Below, piece after piece: positions 17,936-26,406 of a DNA stretch of 64,000 nucleotides. Position numbers and translations under genes: made by a program. Position 1 is the first letter of the stretch, and every line of letters starts with the position of its first letter. This stretch comes from Ilyomonas sp963847085 (GTDB lineage: Bacteria > Bacteroidota > Bacteroidia > Chitinophagales > Chitinophagaceae), in contig CAWJYO010000012.1 of assembly GCA_963847085.1 (NCBI GenBank), positions 1-64,000 on the forward strand, given 5' to 3'. The notes beneath the pieces are model-generated. The model saw nothing but the letters and a program-made list of their open reading frames with translations. It had not been told where the DNA came from and did no database searches.

Positions 17936-19186
17936 ATGAATAATAAAAACAAACTTTTTTCATTCCCATCGCTTAGCATTCTTACATTAGCTATTGGCGG
18001 GTTAAGCATCGGGATGACAGAATTTATGATGATGGGAGTGTTGCCCGACGTTGCAAAATCACTGTCGGTTTCCATTCCTGAGGCAGGACATTTAATTTCG
18101 GCTTATGCACTGGGCGTTGTGATTGGTGCTCCGGTTACAGCCGCTATTGCTGGTAAATATTCACCTAAAAAAGTGTTGATTTGGTTAATGCTGTTGTATG
18201 GTTTATTCAACACCTTATTTGCATCAGTACCTAATTTTTCTTTGTTGATGATAACCCGCCTTTTTGCCGGTTTGCCACATGGCGCTTTCTTTGGAATCGG
18301 TGCCGTTGTTGCCAGCCGCCTGGCCGAAAAGGGGAAGGAAGCAAGAGCCGTTGCTATTATGTTTGCGGGCTTAACCTTCGCTAATATTATTGGCGTTCCG
18401 TTAGGTACTTACATCGGGCATAACTGGAGCTGGCGCATCTCGTTTTATATTATCGCAGTCATTGCCTTCATCGCCGCAGGCAGTATAAAAAAATGGATGC
18501 CTTCATTGCCAGCTTCGGAGCAAAATAATTTTAAGGACAGCCTCAAAGCTTTTGCGAAGCCCGACCCATGGCTCATCATTGCAATGGCTTCAATAGGCAG
18601 CGGTGGATTATTTGCATGGATCAGTTATATCGCTCCGCTGATGACGAACGTAGCTCATTTTTCTGCCAATGCATTAACCATTATCATGATTATTGCGGGC
18701 ATCGGAATGACGGTTGGAAACATTCTTGGCGGCCGGTTGGCAGATAAATTTTCGCCTTTAAAAACAACCGGCGTTTTATTACTATCCATGATTGCGTCTC
18801 TCTTAATCGTTTCGCTTACAGCACAATACAAAGTGCCTGCTGTGATGATGACGTTTATTACCGCAGCTATTGCCTTTGCGTTGGTTGCGCCCATGCAGAT
18901 GCTTATCATTAAAGCAGCGGCAGGTTCCGAAATGCTGGCTTCCTCATCACTACAGGCAAGCCTTAATATTGGCAATGCCTTAGGTGCATTTTTGGGTGGT
19001 TTGCCCATTGCGGCTGGTTACGGTTATGTCAGCTCAGAGTATGTAGGCATCGGGCTTGTTTTTACAGGAATTTTTTTCTGTGCTATTTTAATGCGCAGAC
19101 AAAGCAGAAAACAACCGGCCGAAGTACCAGTTCGACAACCAGAAACAAAAATAATTGCAAAACAAAAAGTAGCAACACCGGCGTAA
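17936..19186 (+). CDS. MFS transporter (AraJ-like)
   Basis: 416 residues, twelve predicted transmembrane helices. The N-terminus (LTLAIGGLSIGMTEFMMMGVLPDVA) and the helix 4-5 region (RLFAGLPHGAFFGIGAVVASRL) match the AraJ/drug:H+ antiporter branch of the major facilitator superfamily. The loop between helices 6 and 7 is short. The C-terminal tail is basic (RRQSRKQ...). It sits under a LacI-type regulator and before a glucosidase, so export or import of a sugar-related compound is likely. Substrate not determinable. Confidence 0.88.
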   Translation: MNNKNKLFSFPSLSILTLAIGGLSIGMTEFMMMGVLPDVAKSLSVSIPEAGHLISAYALGVVIGAPVTAAIAGKYSPKKVLIWLMLLYGLFNTLFASVPNFSLLMITRLFAGLPHGAFFGIGAVVASRLAEKGKEARAVAIMFAGLTFANIIGVPLGTYIGHNWSWRISFYIIAVIAFIAAGSIKKWMPSLPASEQNNFKDSLKAFAKPDPWLIIAMASIGSGGLFAWISYIAPLMTNVAHFSANALTIIMIIAGIGMTVGNILGGRLADKFSPLKTTGVLLLSMIASLLIVSLTAQYKVPAVMMTFITAAIAFALVAPMQMLIIKAAAGSEMLASSSLQASLNIGNALGAFLGGLPIAAGYGYVSSEYVGIGLVFTGIFFCAILMRRQSRKQPAEVPVRQPETKIIAKQKVATPA

Positions 19187-19241
19187 AGTTTTGTTGCTTC
19201 CTACTATTTAATAAAAATAGATCGGAGTACGGTGAATAAAT

Positions 19242-19362
19242 GATTCAGTGCAATCTTAATATTTAGTGATTGCGCTGAATCGCCGGTATGCCATCTTAAA
19301 AGGCATAGTGCAGAGTGAAACAATGCGCTTATGCGATTTGAACTCTGATTCAATTCTATCTT
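19242..19362 (+). promoter_or_regulatory. Cluster of hairpins upstream of the GH63-like gene
   Basis: Three consecutive inverted repeats: GATTCAGTGCAATC / GATTGCGCTGAATC (19242-19281), ATGCC / GGCAT (19287-19306), and CAGAGT / ACTCTG (about 19311-19349). None is followed by a T run, so these are not standard terminators. A structured leader or small RNA is possible. Confidence 0.3.
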
Positions 19363-19454
19363 TTAAAATTCGCACAAAAACAAAAGTGTACGATAGAAAG
19401 TTGAATGCAACCATTGCATTGAACAGGATAAGGTGTAAATAAAAATGATTAGTT

Positions 19455-22103
19455 ATGACAAGAGAACAACAACGAATGGATAAAATTGCTGAGCAGGAAG
19501 TGCCGCTCTCAAAATGGGGACCTTATCTGTCAGAAAGGCAATGGGGAACCGTGCGCGAAGACTATAGCGCAAATGGCGATGCCTGGAATTATTTTCCATT
19601 CACACATTCACATAGTCGCGCTTACCTGTGGGGTGAAGACGGCATTGCAGGCATATCAGATGCTAAACAGAATCTGTGCTTTGCTATTGCTATGTGGAAT
19701 GGTGCAGATCCGATATTGAAAGAGCGTTTATTCGGATTAAATAATGGCGAAGGAAATCATGGCGAGGATGTAAAGGAATTGTATTATTATCTTGATAATG
19801 TTCCATCACATTACAGCATGGAATACCTGTATAAATATCCGCAATTGCCTTTCCCTTATGAAGATTTAAAGCAGCGTAATTCAGTGCTTGGCAAGTTAGA
19901 TGCAGAGTATGAAATATTAGATACGGGTGTGTTTAACAACAACCGTTACTTCGATGTAAACGTTGCGTTTGCAAAACAATCGGATGAAGATATTTTTATT
20001 CGTATCAGCATCACAAACCGATATACGGAAGCGGCTGACATCACGCTGTTGCCAACACTTTGGTTTAGTAGGCAACAAGCATCAAATACAATGGAAGTGC
20101 AGCCTTTGATAAAGTATCGCAACAAAAATTCAGTAATTGCGCAGCACCAAAATCTGGGTGATTATTATTTTTATTTTCAGCAACCGGATGATTTATTATT
20201 TACCAATAACGAAACCAACTTTGAAAAAATAAAGGGCGAACCGAACAAAAGCATTTTTGTAAAAGATGCGTTTCACGACGCGATCATTTATAACAAAAAC
20301 AAAAGGGCTTTACGCAATATAAAGCAGGGTACAAAGTGTTCGCCGGTTTATCAGTTATCTGTCGCTGGTGGCGAAACAAAAACCATTTATTGCAGGCTTA
20401 GCAATATGGAAGTAAAGAATGCTTTTGAACTTGGTTTTGAGGATATTTTTTCGCTTCGCAAAAAAGAAGCAGATGAGTTTTACGATGCTGTTCTTCCGCA
20501 AACAAAAAGCAATGACTGGAAAAATATTCAGCGACAGGCATTGGCTGGTTTGTTATGGAGTAAACAGTATTATTATTTTGATATAGAAAATTGGCTCCAT
20601 TCAGGCGATGGCATTACCGAAGCAAATGAAAACAAAATAAGTGGCCGTAACAGCGACTGGCTTCACCTGAAAAACAGCGATATTATTTCAATGCCTGATA
20701 AATGGGAATACCCCTGGTATGCTGCGTGGGATTTAGCTTTTCAGTGTATTGCTTTTGCAAAAATAGACGCCGTGTTTGCAAAGCATCAGTTGTTGCTGAT
20801 GATGCGTGAATGGTATATGAAACCTGATGGCCAGTTGCCAGCTTATGAGTGGAATTTTAGTGATGTGAATCCCCCGGTTCATGCGTGGGCGGCATTGCAG
20901 GTTTATAACATAGAGAAGGAACAAAAAGGAGAAGGTGATATTGTGTTTCTGAAAAAGATTTTTCAAAAGCTCATTATCAATTTTACCTGGTGGATGAACC
21001 GTAAAGACAGAAAAGGAAATAACATTTTCGATGGTGGTTTCCTTGGTCTTGATAACATTGGTGTGTTTAACCGCAGCATTCCTGGAAATGATACGCAGTT
21101 GGAACAAGCTGATGCCACAAGCTGGATGGGCATGTATGCACTGAATATGCTTGATATAGCATTGGAAATATCGGTGATTGACCCAACTTTCGAAGATACA
21201 GCAACGCGCTTTTTTGAACACTTTGTAATGATTGCAGAATCTATTAACGAGCATCATTTATGGAGTGAAAGTGACAAGTTTTTTTATGATGTATTATCGG
21301 TTCTTGGCAGCGAGCCGCAACGCTTGGAAGTGAAGTCAATAGTGGGTTTAACATCCTTGTTTGCGGTTTCTATTTTAGATAAAAAGAAGCTTGAAAAGCT
21401 TGCCGATTTTTGGAAGCGTATCAATCATTTTAAGCAATACCGGAAAACCAATAACAAGTATTGGCCGAATGAAGAACGCGATGGTAGCGACAGCATTCTA
21501 TTATCGCTTGTGCGACCGGAAAAGTTGATTCATCTGTTAGAGCGTATGCTGGATGAAGATGAGTTTCTTTCAAATGGTGGTATTCGTGCGTTAAGTAAAT
21601 ACCATAAAAACAATCCTTACACAGTCAACATCCACGACACAGAATATACCATTACGTATGATCCGGGTGATTCTGTTTCGGATATGTTTGGTGGCAACAG
21701 TAACTGGCGCGGCCCTGTGTGGATGCCAATGAACTATTTGGTTATTCAATCGGTTCGTAAATATGGCGAATGGTATGGCGATGCATTGAAGGTAGAATTT
21801 CCAAAACGTTCAGGCAATTGGATAAACCTGTGCGAAGTAGCCGATGAATTAACCAAACGGGTGATATCCTTATTTGAAAAAGATGCCAATGGAAATCGCA
21901 AATACAATCATCATCACAACTGGTTTTATAATCAGCAGGGCAATGAAAACCTCGTTCTTTTTTACGAATATTTTCATGGCGATGATGGTCGTGGCCTGGG
22001 TGCCAATCACCAAACAGGTTGGACAGCTTTAATTGCCGATTTAATTGGTGAACAAAGCAAAAAGAAAGAAGGCAAATTAAAGGAAGAATCAATAATGCAA
22101 TAG
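19455..22103 (+). CDS. GH63-like glucosidase (MGH1-like domain)
   Basis: 882 residues, no signal peptide. It starts WGPYLSERQWGTVREDYSANGDAWNYFPF, a block diagnostic of bacterial glucosidases related to GH63 mannosyl-oligosaccharide glucosidase. An (alpha/alpha)6 barrel follows with MPDKWEYPWYAAWDLAFQ and the late SNWRGPVWMPMNYL. Acidic catalytic residues in this family lie in the WDLAF region and near the C-terminal NHHHNWFY...GDDGRGLGANHQTGWTA, though exact residues are not certain here. Cytoplasmic cleavage of an alpha-glucoside imported by a neighbouring transporter fits the context. Start at 19455 fits the homology. Confidence 0.85.
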   Translation: MTREQQRMDKIAEQEVPLSKWGPYLSERQWGTVREDYSANGDAWNYFPFTHSHSRAYLWGEDGIAGISDAKQNLCFAIAMWNGADPILKERLFGLNNGEGNHGEDVKELYYYLDNVPSHYSMEYLYKYPQLPFPYEDLKQRNSVLGKLDAEYEILDTGVFNNNRYFDVNVAFAKQSDEDIFIRISITNRYTEAADITLLPTLWFSRQQASNTMEVQPLIKYRNKNSVIAQHQNLGDYYFYFQQPDDLLFTNNETNFEKIKGEPNKSIFVKDAFHDAIIYNKNKRALRNIKQGTKCSPVYQLSVAGGETKTIYCRLSNMEVKNAFELGFEDIFSLRKKEADEFYDAVLPQTKSNDWKNIQRQALAGLLWSKQYYYFDIENWLHSGDGITEANENKISGRNSDWLHLKNSDIISMPDKWEYPWYAAWDLAFQCIAFAKIDAVFAKHQLLLMMREWYMKPDGQLPAYEWNFSDVNPPVHAWAALQVYNIEKEQKGEGDIVFLKKIFQKLIINFTWWMNRKDRKGNNIFDGGFLGLDNIGVFNRSIPGNDTQLEQADATSWMGMYALNMLDIALEISVIDPTFEDTATRFFEHFVMIAESINEHHLWSESDKFFYDVLSVLGSEPQRLEVKSIVGLTSLFAVSILDKKKLEKLADFWKRINHFKQYRKTNNKYWPNEERDGSDSILLSLVRPEKLIHLLERMLDEDEFLSNGGIRALSKYHKNNPYTVNIHDTEYTITYDPGDSVSDMFGGNSNWRGPVWMPMNYLVIQSVRKYGEWYGDALKVEFPKRSGNWINLCEVADELTKRVISLFEKDANGNRKYNHHHNWFYNQQGNENLVLFYEYFHGDDGRGLGANHQTGWTALIADLIGEQSKKKEGKLKEESIMQ

Positions 22104-22200
22104 TGCCAATTGTTGCAAAAATTATTAGAATCGCTTTGGTTTTTCAATGAAATGATGCACACATCATCTATTATTTATTCACTTTAAAAATGAAGATATT

Positions 22201-22380
22201 ATGTTATCAGTTGGTAGATTAGAAAAGTATGCACGGCAGTTTAAAGCCTTAGTTCGCTTCCCAAAGCGTTCAGGAAAAAATAAGGAAAACAAAAAGCCCT
22301 TACTAAACTGGTTTACAGGTACTGGCAATATGTTTTTGGCATTGGGCGAAATAGAGTTATCGTCCGGGTCCAATAACTAA
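22201..22380 (+). CDS. Possible small basic protein, unknown
   Basis: A 59-codon open frame starting MLSVGRLEKYARQFKALV and ending SSGSNN, 15 bases before a strong terminator at 22395. The basic middle (RFPKRSGKNKENKKP) and a short hydrophobic run (GNMFLALGEIEL) are all that can be described. No family recognised. Support is position between gene and terminator only. Confidence 0.3.
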   Translation: MLSVGRLEKYARQFKALVRFPKRSGKNKENKKPLLNWFTGTGNMFLALGEIELSSGSNN

Positions 22381-22394
22381 ACAATATCATTTCT

Positions 22395-22438
22395 AAACCG
22401 GCTTTATAGCGGGAATAAAATCGTTATAAAGCCGGTTT
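22395..22438 (+). terminator. Terminator after the glucosidase region
   Basis: Perfect 14-base arms AAACCGGCTTTATA / TATAAAGCCGGTTT with a 16-base loop followed by TTTT. Confidence 0.85.
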
Positions 22439-22515
22439 TTATATTTAGCATCATTATATTTATTCACTTTGTATATCCTTTCGTTTTGTACTTTTAGCTC
22501 CTCCAATTCCAATCT

Positions 22516-23712
22516 ATGATAACCGACATCCGCACCAAATACAACGAGCATTTCAGCAAAAAGAAGTATGAAGATTATGTAAAAGCTTTAGCAAGTCGTC
22601 ACCCCAATGCTTTGCAATTCCGTGTAGCAGAAACGCCGATTTTTGTAAGTAAAGAATTTACCAATAAAATGCTTTCTGCCTGCGAAAGCATTGTAGATGT
22701 AATTGCTGCCGACAACTTTAAAACACTTACAAACAGTGCGATTCCGCCCAATGTAAAAGTTCCGAACGAAAACAAACAGACGCAATTTATTGCGTTTGAT
22801 TTTGGCGTTTGCGAAAACGAAAAAGGCGAACTAGAACCGCAACTGATAGAGATGCAGGGCTTTCCAACCATGTTTGCTTTTCAGGTATTTCAAGATGAAA
22901 TGGCAAGAAAATATCTGGGCATTCCCGAAGGCTATTCTTCTTATTTGAACGGTTTTACCAAAGAAACATATTTGCAATTGCTGGAAGATATCATTGTAAA
23001 AAATGAAAATCCTGAAAATGCAATTCTGCTTGAGATATTGCCGCACCAGCAAAAAACAAGAATTGATTTTTACTGTACAGAAGATTACCTGCATATACCT
23101 GTAGTTGATTTGATGGAATTGATAAAAGAGGGCAAGAGTTTGTATTACGAAGAGGATGGAAAAAAGATAAAAGTAAAGCGCATTTACAACCGGATTATTT
23201 TCGACGACCTGCAACAGCAAAGCGCCGAAGTGCAGGAAAAAGGAAAGCTGTTGCTGGAAGATTTAGATGTGGAGTGGGTGCCGCATCCCGATTGGTTTTA
23301 CCGCATTTCCAAGTTCACGCTGCCGTTCATTCATAATCCCTATGTTCCCGAAACAAAGTTTTTAAATGATGTAAAAACAATACCTGCCGATTTGGAAAAT
23401 TATGTGTTGAAGCCTCTGTTTTCATTTGCCGGGCAAGGTGTAGTGATAGACGTTACGGAGGAGGATATACAAAAAGTAACTGACCCACACAACTGGATAC
23501 TGCAACGTAAGGTGAAGTATGCCGATGTGATACCCACACCCGATGCGCCTGCCAAAGCTGAAATCCGTATTTTTTATTTCTGGGAAGAAGGTGAAGCCAG
23601 ACCTGTTGCCACTAATAATTTGGCTCGCTTAAGTAAAGGAAAAATGATTGGTGTACGATACAATCAGGATCGCGAATGGGTAGGTGGAACGCTGGCTTAT
23701 TTTGAAGAATAA
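22516..23712 (+). CDS. Conserved protein, ATP-grasp-like, function unknown
   Basis: 398 residues, cytoplasmic. The C-terminal half has features reminiscent of ATP-grasp enzymes: YVLKPLFSFAGQGVVIDV (lysine and glycine-rich loop), NWILQRKVKYAD, then AEIRIFYFWEEG and NNLARLSKGKMIGVRYN. The N-terminal half contains FIAFDFGVCENEKGELEPQLIEMQGFP. If correct it would ligate a carboxylate to an amine or thiol using ATP. No pathway neighbours are present. I regard the fold as likely and the reaction as unknown. Confidence 0.55.
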   Translation: MITDIRTKYNEHFSKKKYEDYVKALASRHPNALQFRVAETPIFVSKEFTNKMLSACESIVDVIAADNFKTLTNSAIPPNVKVPNENKQTQFIAFDFGVCENEKGELEPQLIEMQGFPTMFAFQVFQDEMARKYLGIPEGYSSYLNGFTKETYLQLLEDIIVKNENPENAILLEILPHQQKTRIDFYCTEDYLHIPVVDLMELIKEGKSLYYEEDGKKIKVKRIYNRIIFDDLQQQSAEVQEKGKLLLEDLDVEWVPHPDWFYRISKFTLPFIHNPYVPETKFLNDVKTIPADLENYVLKPLFSFAGQGVVIDVTEEDIQKVTDPHNWILQRKVKYADVIPTPDAPAKAEIRIFYFWEEGEARPVATNNLARLSKGKMIGVRYNQDREWVGGTLAYFEE

Positions 23713-23716
23713 ATCA

Positions 23717-23858
23717 GCCGTCACTGCGAGGCACGAAGCAGTCTGTGGATTTTTGATTGATGAGTTATGATTTATGAATGTTGATTGGTAAAACGATTAT
23801 CAATTATAAATACGATTTATTGCAAAGCACAGACTGCTTCGTGCCTCGCAGTGACGGC
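23717..23858. repeat. MITE-like inverted-repeat element, copy 1
   Basis: Perfect 31-base inverted arms (left 23717-23747, right 23828-23858) enclosing 80 AT-rich bases. Arm core GCGAGGCACGAAGCAGTCT. A diverged copy lies at 60349-60496. It begins 4 bases after the stop at 23712. No ORF inside; non-autonomous. Arms differ from copy 2 at matched positions on both sides, preserving pairing. Confidence 0.8.
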
Positions 23859-23925
23859 CGTTGATTTTATTCAAAAACGATAAGGTTGCTACAAATTTTC
23901 TTCTTAGCGGATAAAAATAAAAAAC

Positions 23926-24774
23926 ATGCAAAAACAAACTTTATATTGGCTCTTCCTGTTCTTTTCTTTTGCCCAAATTGCCTGTGCCCAATCACCGTTT
24001 GATACTACAATGTATGGGCGAAATGAGAAAGCCGGACATTATCTCAACACGCGTAGGTTTCGCATGTATTACGAAACCTACGGACAAGGCGATCCGCTGC
24101 TTATCATTCATGGCAATGGCGGTTCTATCAATAATTTTTTATACCAGATTCCTTTCTTTTCAAAGCATTACAAAGTGATATTGGCCGACAGCCGCGCGCA
24201 GGGAAAATCGGTTGATAATGGCGATTCATTAAGCTATGAAATGATGACTGACGATTTGAATGCGTTGCTCGATTCACTGCATCTCGATTCATGTTATGTG
24301 ATCGGCTGGAGCGATGGAGGCATCAATGGTTTGCTACTCGCCATTCGTCATCCCAATAAAGTAAAAAAGCTTGCAGTTACCGGCGCTAATTTGTGGCCCG
24401 ATACAACTGCGGTTGACTCGTTTGTGTATCATTGGGCAATGAATGAAAATGCCTCGCTTAAAAGCAAACCACAAACACCACAAACAAAGCACGGTTTAAA
24501 GCTGGCGCACCTCTTGTCTTATGAGCCGCACATTAGTTTGCAACAATTAAAAACCATTACTTGTCCTGCTTTAATTATTGGTGGCGATCATGATGTAATT
24601 CGCCCGCAGCACACGATGCTGATTGCGCAAAATATACCTAAAGGCTATTTATGGATTTTACCTAACTCCGGTCATTCCACGCCAATTGTTTATAAAGATT
24701 GGTTTAACGAAGTGGTGTATCGTTTCTTCACTACGCCATATCGTAAGATAGAAGGTTTTGCAACATTTGAGTAA
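23926..24774 (+). CDS. Secreted alpha/beta hydrolase
   Basis: 282 residues with signal peptide (MQKQTLYWLFLFFSFAQIACAQ). The alpha/beta-hydrolase fold has HGNGGS (oxyanion), GWSDGG (nucleophile Ser), GGDHDVIRP (acid) and NSGHSTP (His). Periplasmic. The start codon itself lies in a GCAAAAACAAA motif (23928-23938). Substrate unknown; lipase/esterase or C-C hydrolase are possible. Confidence 0.85.
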   Translation: MQKQTLYWLFLFFSFAQIACAQSPFDTTMYGRNEKAGHYLNTRRFRMYYETYGQGDPLLIIHGNGGSINNFLYQIPFFSKHYKVILADSRAQGKSVDNGDSLSYEMMTDDLNALLDSLHLDSCYVIGWSDGGINGLLLAIRHPNKVKKLAVTGANLWPDTTAVDSFVYHWAMNENASLKSKPQTPQTKHGLKLAHLLSYEPHISLQQLKTITCPALIIGGDHDVIRPQHTMLIAQNIPKGYLWILPNSGHSTPIVYKDWFNEVVYRFFTTPYRKIEGFATFE

Positions 24775-24869
24775 AGGAAGAATACAAGCTAAACACAATT
24801 TCGTAAAGTTGTGGCTTTAATAAATTGGCTTAGTTTTTATTTACCTGTATCTAATACAATCAATTTTGA

Positions 24870-25565
24870 ATGCATAAAAAAACGCACCACGAGCAACACT
24901 TACAAAGTTCAGATTTCATAACAGATGTTGTAATTGGTATGTCGGATGGCTTAACCGTTCCGTTTGCACTCGCTGCCGGTATCAGCAGCGCAGTTGCCAA
25001 TAACCATCTTGTTGTAACAGCAGGTATTGCAGAAATTATAGCTGGCTCCATTGCAATGGGTTTAGGCGGTTTTTTAGCAGGCAAAACAGAGCAGGATCAT
25101 TATCGTTCTGAACTCAAGCGGGAATACGACGAAGTAGAACGTGTACCTGAAGTAGAAAAGCAGGAAGTAAAAGATGTATTTGCCAACTATGGCTTAAATG
25201 AAGAAGTGCAAACCATTATTGCAAATGAATTAGCTAAAGACAAAAGCAAATGGGTAGACTTTATGATGCGCTTTGAACTTGGATTGGAAGCGCCGGATGA
25301 AAACAGAGCAAGACAAAGCGCGTTAACCATCGGCGTCTCCTATATTGTTGGTGGCATCATTCCGCTAAGTCCTTATTTCTTTACACATCTGCCTCAAACC
25401 GGGTTGAAATTATCTGCCCTTATCACTCTCGTTTGCTTGTTTGTTTTTGGCTATTTTAAAAGTAAAGTTACCGGTCAGCCGTTGTTGTCAGGAGCTATAA
25501 AAGTGATGTTCACAGGTGCGCTGGCAGCTACCGCTGCATTCTTTGCAGCCCGTTTGTTTAGTTAA
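24870..25565 (+). CDS. VIT1/CCC1-family metal transporter
   Basis: 231 residues. The family segment SDFITDVVIGMSDGLTVPFALAAGIS opens helix 1, followed by GIAEIIAGSIAMGLGGFLAGKTEQDHY in helix 2. A cytoplasmic helical domain follows that carries Glu-rich metal ligands (EYDEVERVPEVEKQEV), and then three C-terminal helices. VIT1/CCC1 proteins move Fe2+ or Mn2+ across membranes. It lies upstream of a His-rich lipoprotein and of the second sigma/anti-sigma locus, so a metal theme is possible. Confidence 0.88.
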   Translation: MHKKTHHEQHLQSSDFITDVVIGMSDGLTVPFALAAGISSAVANNHLVVTAGIAEIIAGSIAMGLGGFLAGKTEQDHYRSELKREYDEVERVPEVEKQEVKDVFANYGLNEEVQTIIANELAKDKSKWVDFMMRFELGLEAPDENRARQSALTIGVSYIVGGIIPLSPYFFTHLPQTGLKLSALITLVCLFVFGYFKSKVTGQPLLSGAIKVMFTGALAATAAFFAARLFS

Positions 25566-25669
25566 TAAATGAATACTGTTTTCACTTCTTGTCATCTGAA
25601 AATTTATTTTAATCCACCCAACCTTTTTCACACAAGTTGCTTCTTTATACAAAAAGAAAGCACTTGTGT

Positions 25670-26053
25670 ATGAAACGATTTTTATTTACTGCCCTTGCGG
25701 CTTCTGTTGCGGCCATTTCATGTTATAAAGATGGGGCTCATGGCTATCACCATTCGCGTAGCATTACCATTGATACCACACTGGCTTCGGGCACAGCGTA
25801 TCAATTGAATTTAGCCTCTTATGGCGATGCCGATGATACGGCAGCCATCACAACACAGGCAACTTATTTCACCACCAGTGATATAGTAAATTCAGGGTTT
25901 GGTTTTGCACCATTTTATCGCTTTTCGGCGGCAACAAACGCCAAAGTTTCTACAAGTGAACAAGTGGTAATTGCCGTTACCGAAGGCACTCACGGTCGGC
26001 CGCATCCAAACAATGATTCTACTATCATTACCATTCATTTTACAATACAATAA
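25670..26053 (+). CDS. Small lipoprotein with His-rich N-terminus
   Basis: 127 residues. The ATG at 25670 (MKRFLFTALAASVAAISC) gives a proper lipobox; the ORF extends upstream to 25637 without support. The mature part begins CYKDGAHGYHHSRS, with further His near the end (EGTHGRPHPNN), and is otherwise rich in Thr and Ser beta-strand-like sequence. No family recognised. The histidines could bind metal, in keeping with the VIT1 gene just upstream. Confidence 0.6.
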   Translation: MKRFLFTALAASVAAISCYKDGAHGYHHSRSITIDTTLASGTAYQLNLASYGDADDTAAITTQATYFTTSDIVNSGFGFAPFYRFSAATNAKVSTSEQVVIAVTEGTHGRPHPNNDSTIITIHFTIQ

Positions 26054-26357
26054 ATTGTTTGATTACGGTTTCTCAAACCGGCCATGTTTCAAATTGATCT
26101 GCTATTTTGGTTGCTGAACAATAGGGCAAAAATGGTTTAAAACTAAAAGCCGATTCGGATAAAGCCTGGCCGGTTTGGGTAAAAAGGAAACGGCTTTACT
26201 GCTATTTTATAAACATGAAATGAAACAAATGAAAACTCAATTTTTCTTTATCATAGATGTACTGTTTGCCATCGTTCGATATCTTGTATTTGACACGTTC
26301 ACCACACACGGCATTGTTTGATTGAAGTTTGGTTTTGCCTGTTTTTTTACAAAAAAT
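26054..26357. other. Intergenic stretch, one doubtful mini-ORF
   Basis: About 300 bases. A 34-codon open frame at 26220-26324 (+) encodes a hydrophobic peptide (MKQMKTQFFFIIDVLFAIVR...), which could be a small membrane peptide but has no supporting signal. One GCAAAACCAAA-type motif (minus orientation) lies at 26328-26338. Confidence 0.3.
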
Positions 26358-26404
26358 AAATAAGCCAAAGCAATATCTCTTATAAGTTTCGCTTTGGCTT
26401 ATTT
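26358..26404. terminator. Terminator of the second sigma operon
   Basis: Perfect 14-base arms AAATAAGCCAAAGC / GCTTTGGCTTATTT, adjacent to the stop of the minus-strand gene at 26407; A- and T-rich on both sides. Confidence 0.8.
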
Positions 26405-26406
26405 TA

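Noticed and set aside
22179..22373. Minus-strand 64-codon ORF after the GH63-like gene
   Set aside because: The plus-strand frame in the same place (22201-22380) ends just before a terminator and has a more protein-like composition; neither is strong.
23717..23858. CRISPR-like repeat
   Set aside because: Only two inverted arms with one interior, no direct repeats or spacers; an inverted-repeat element instead.
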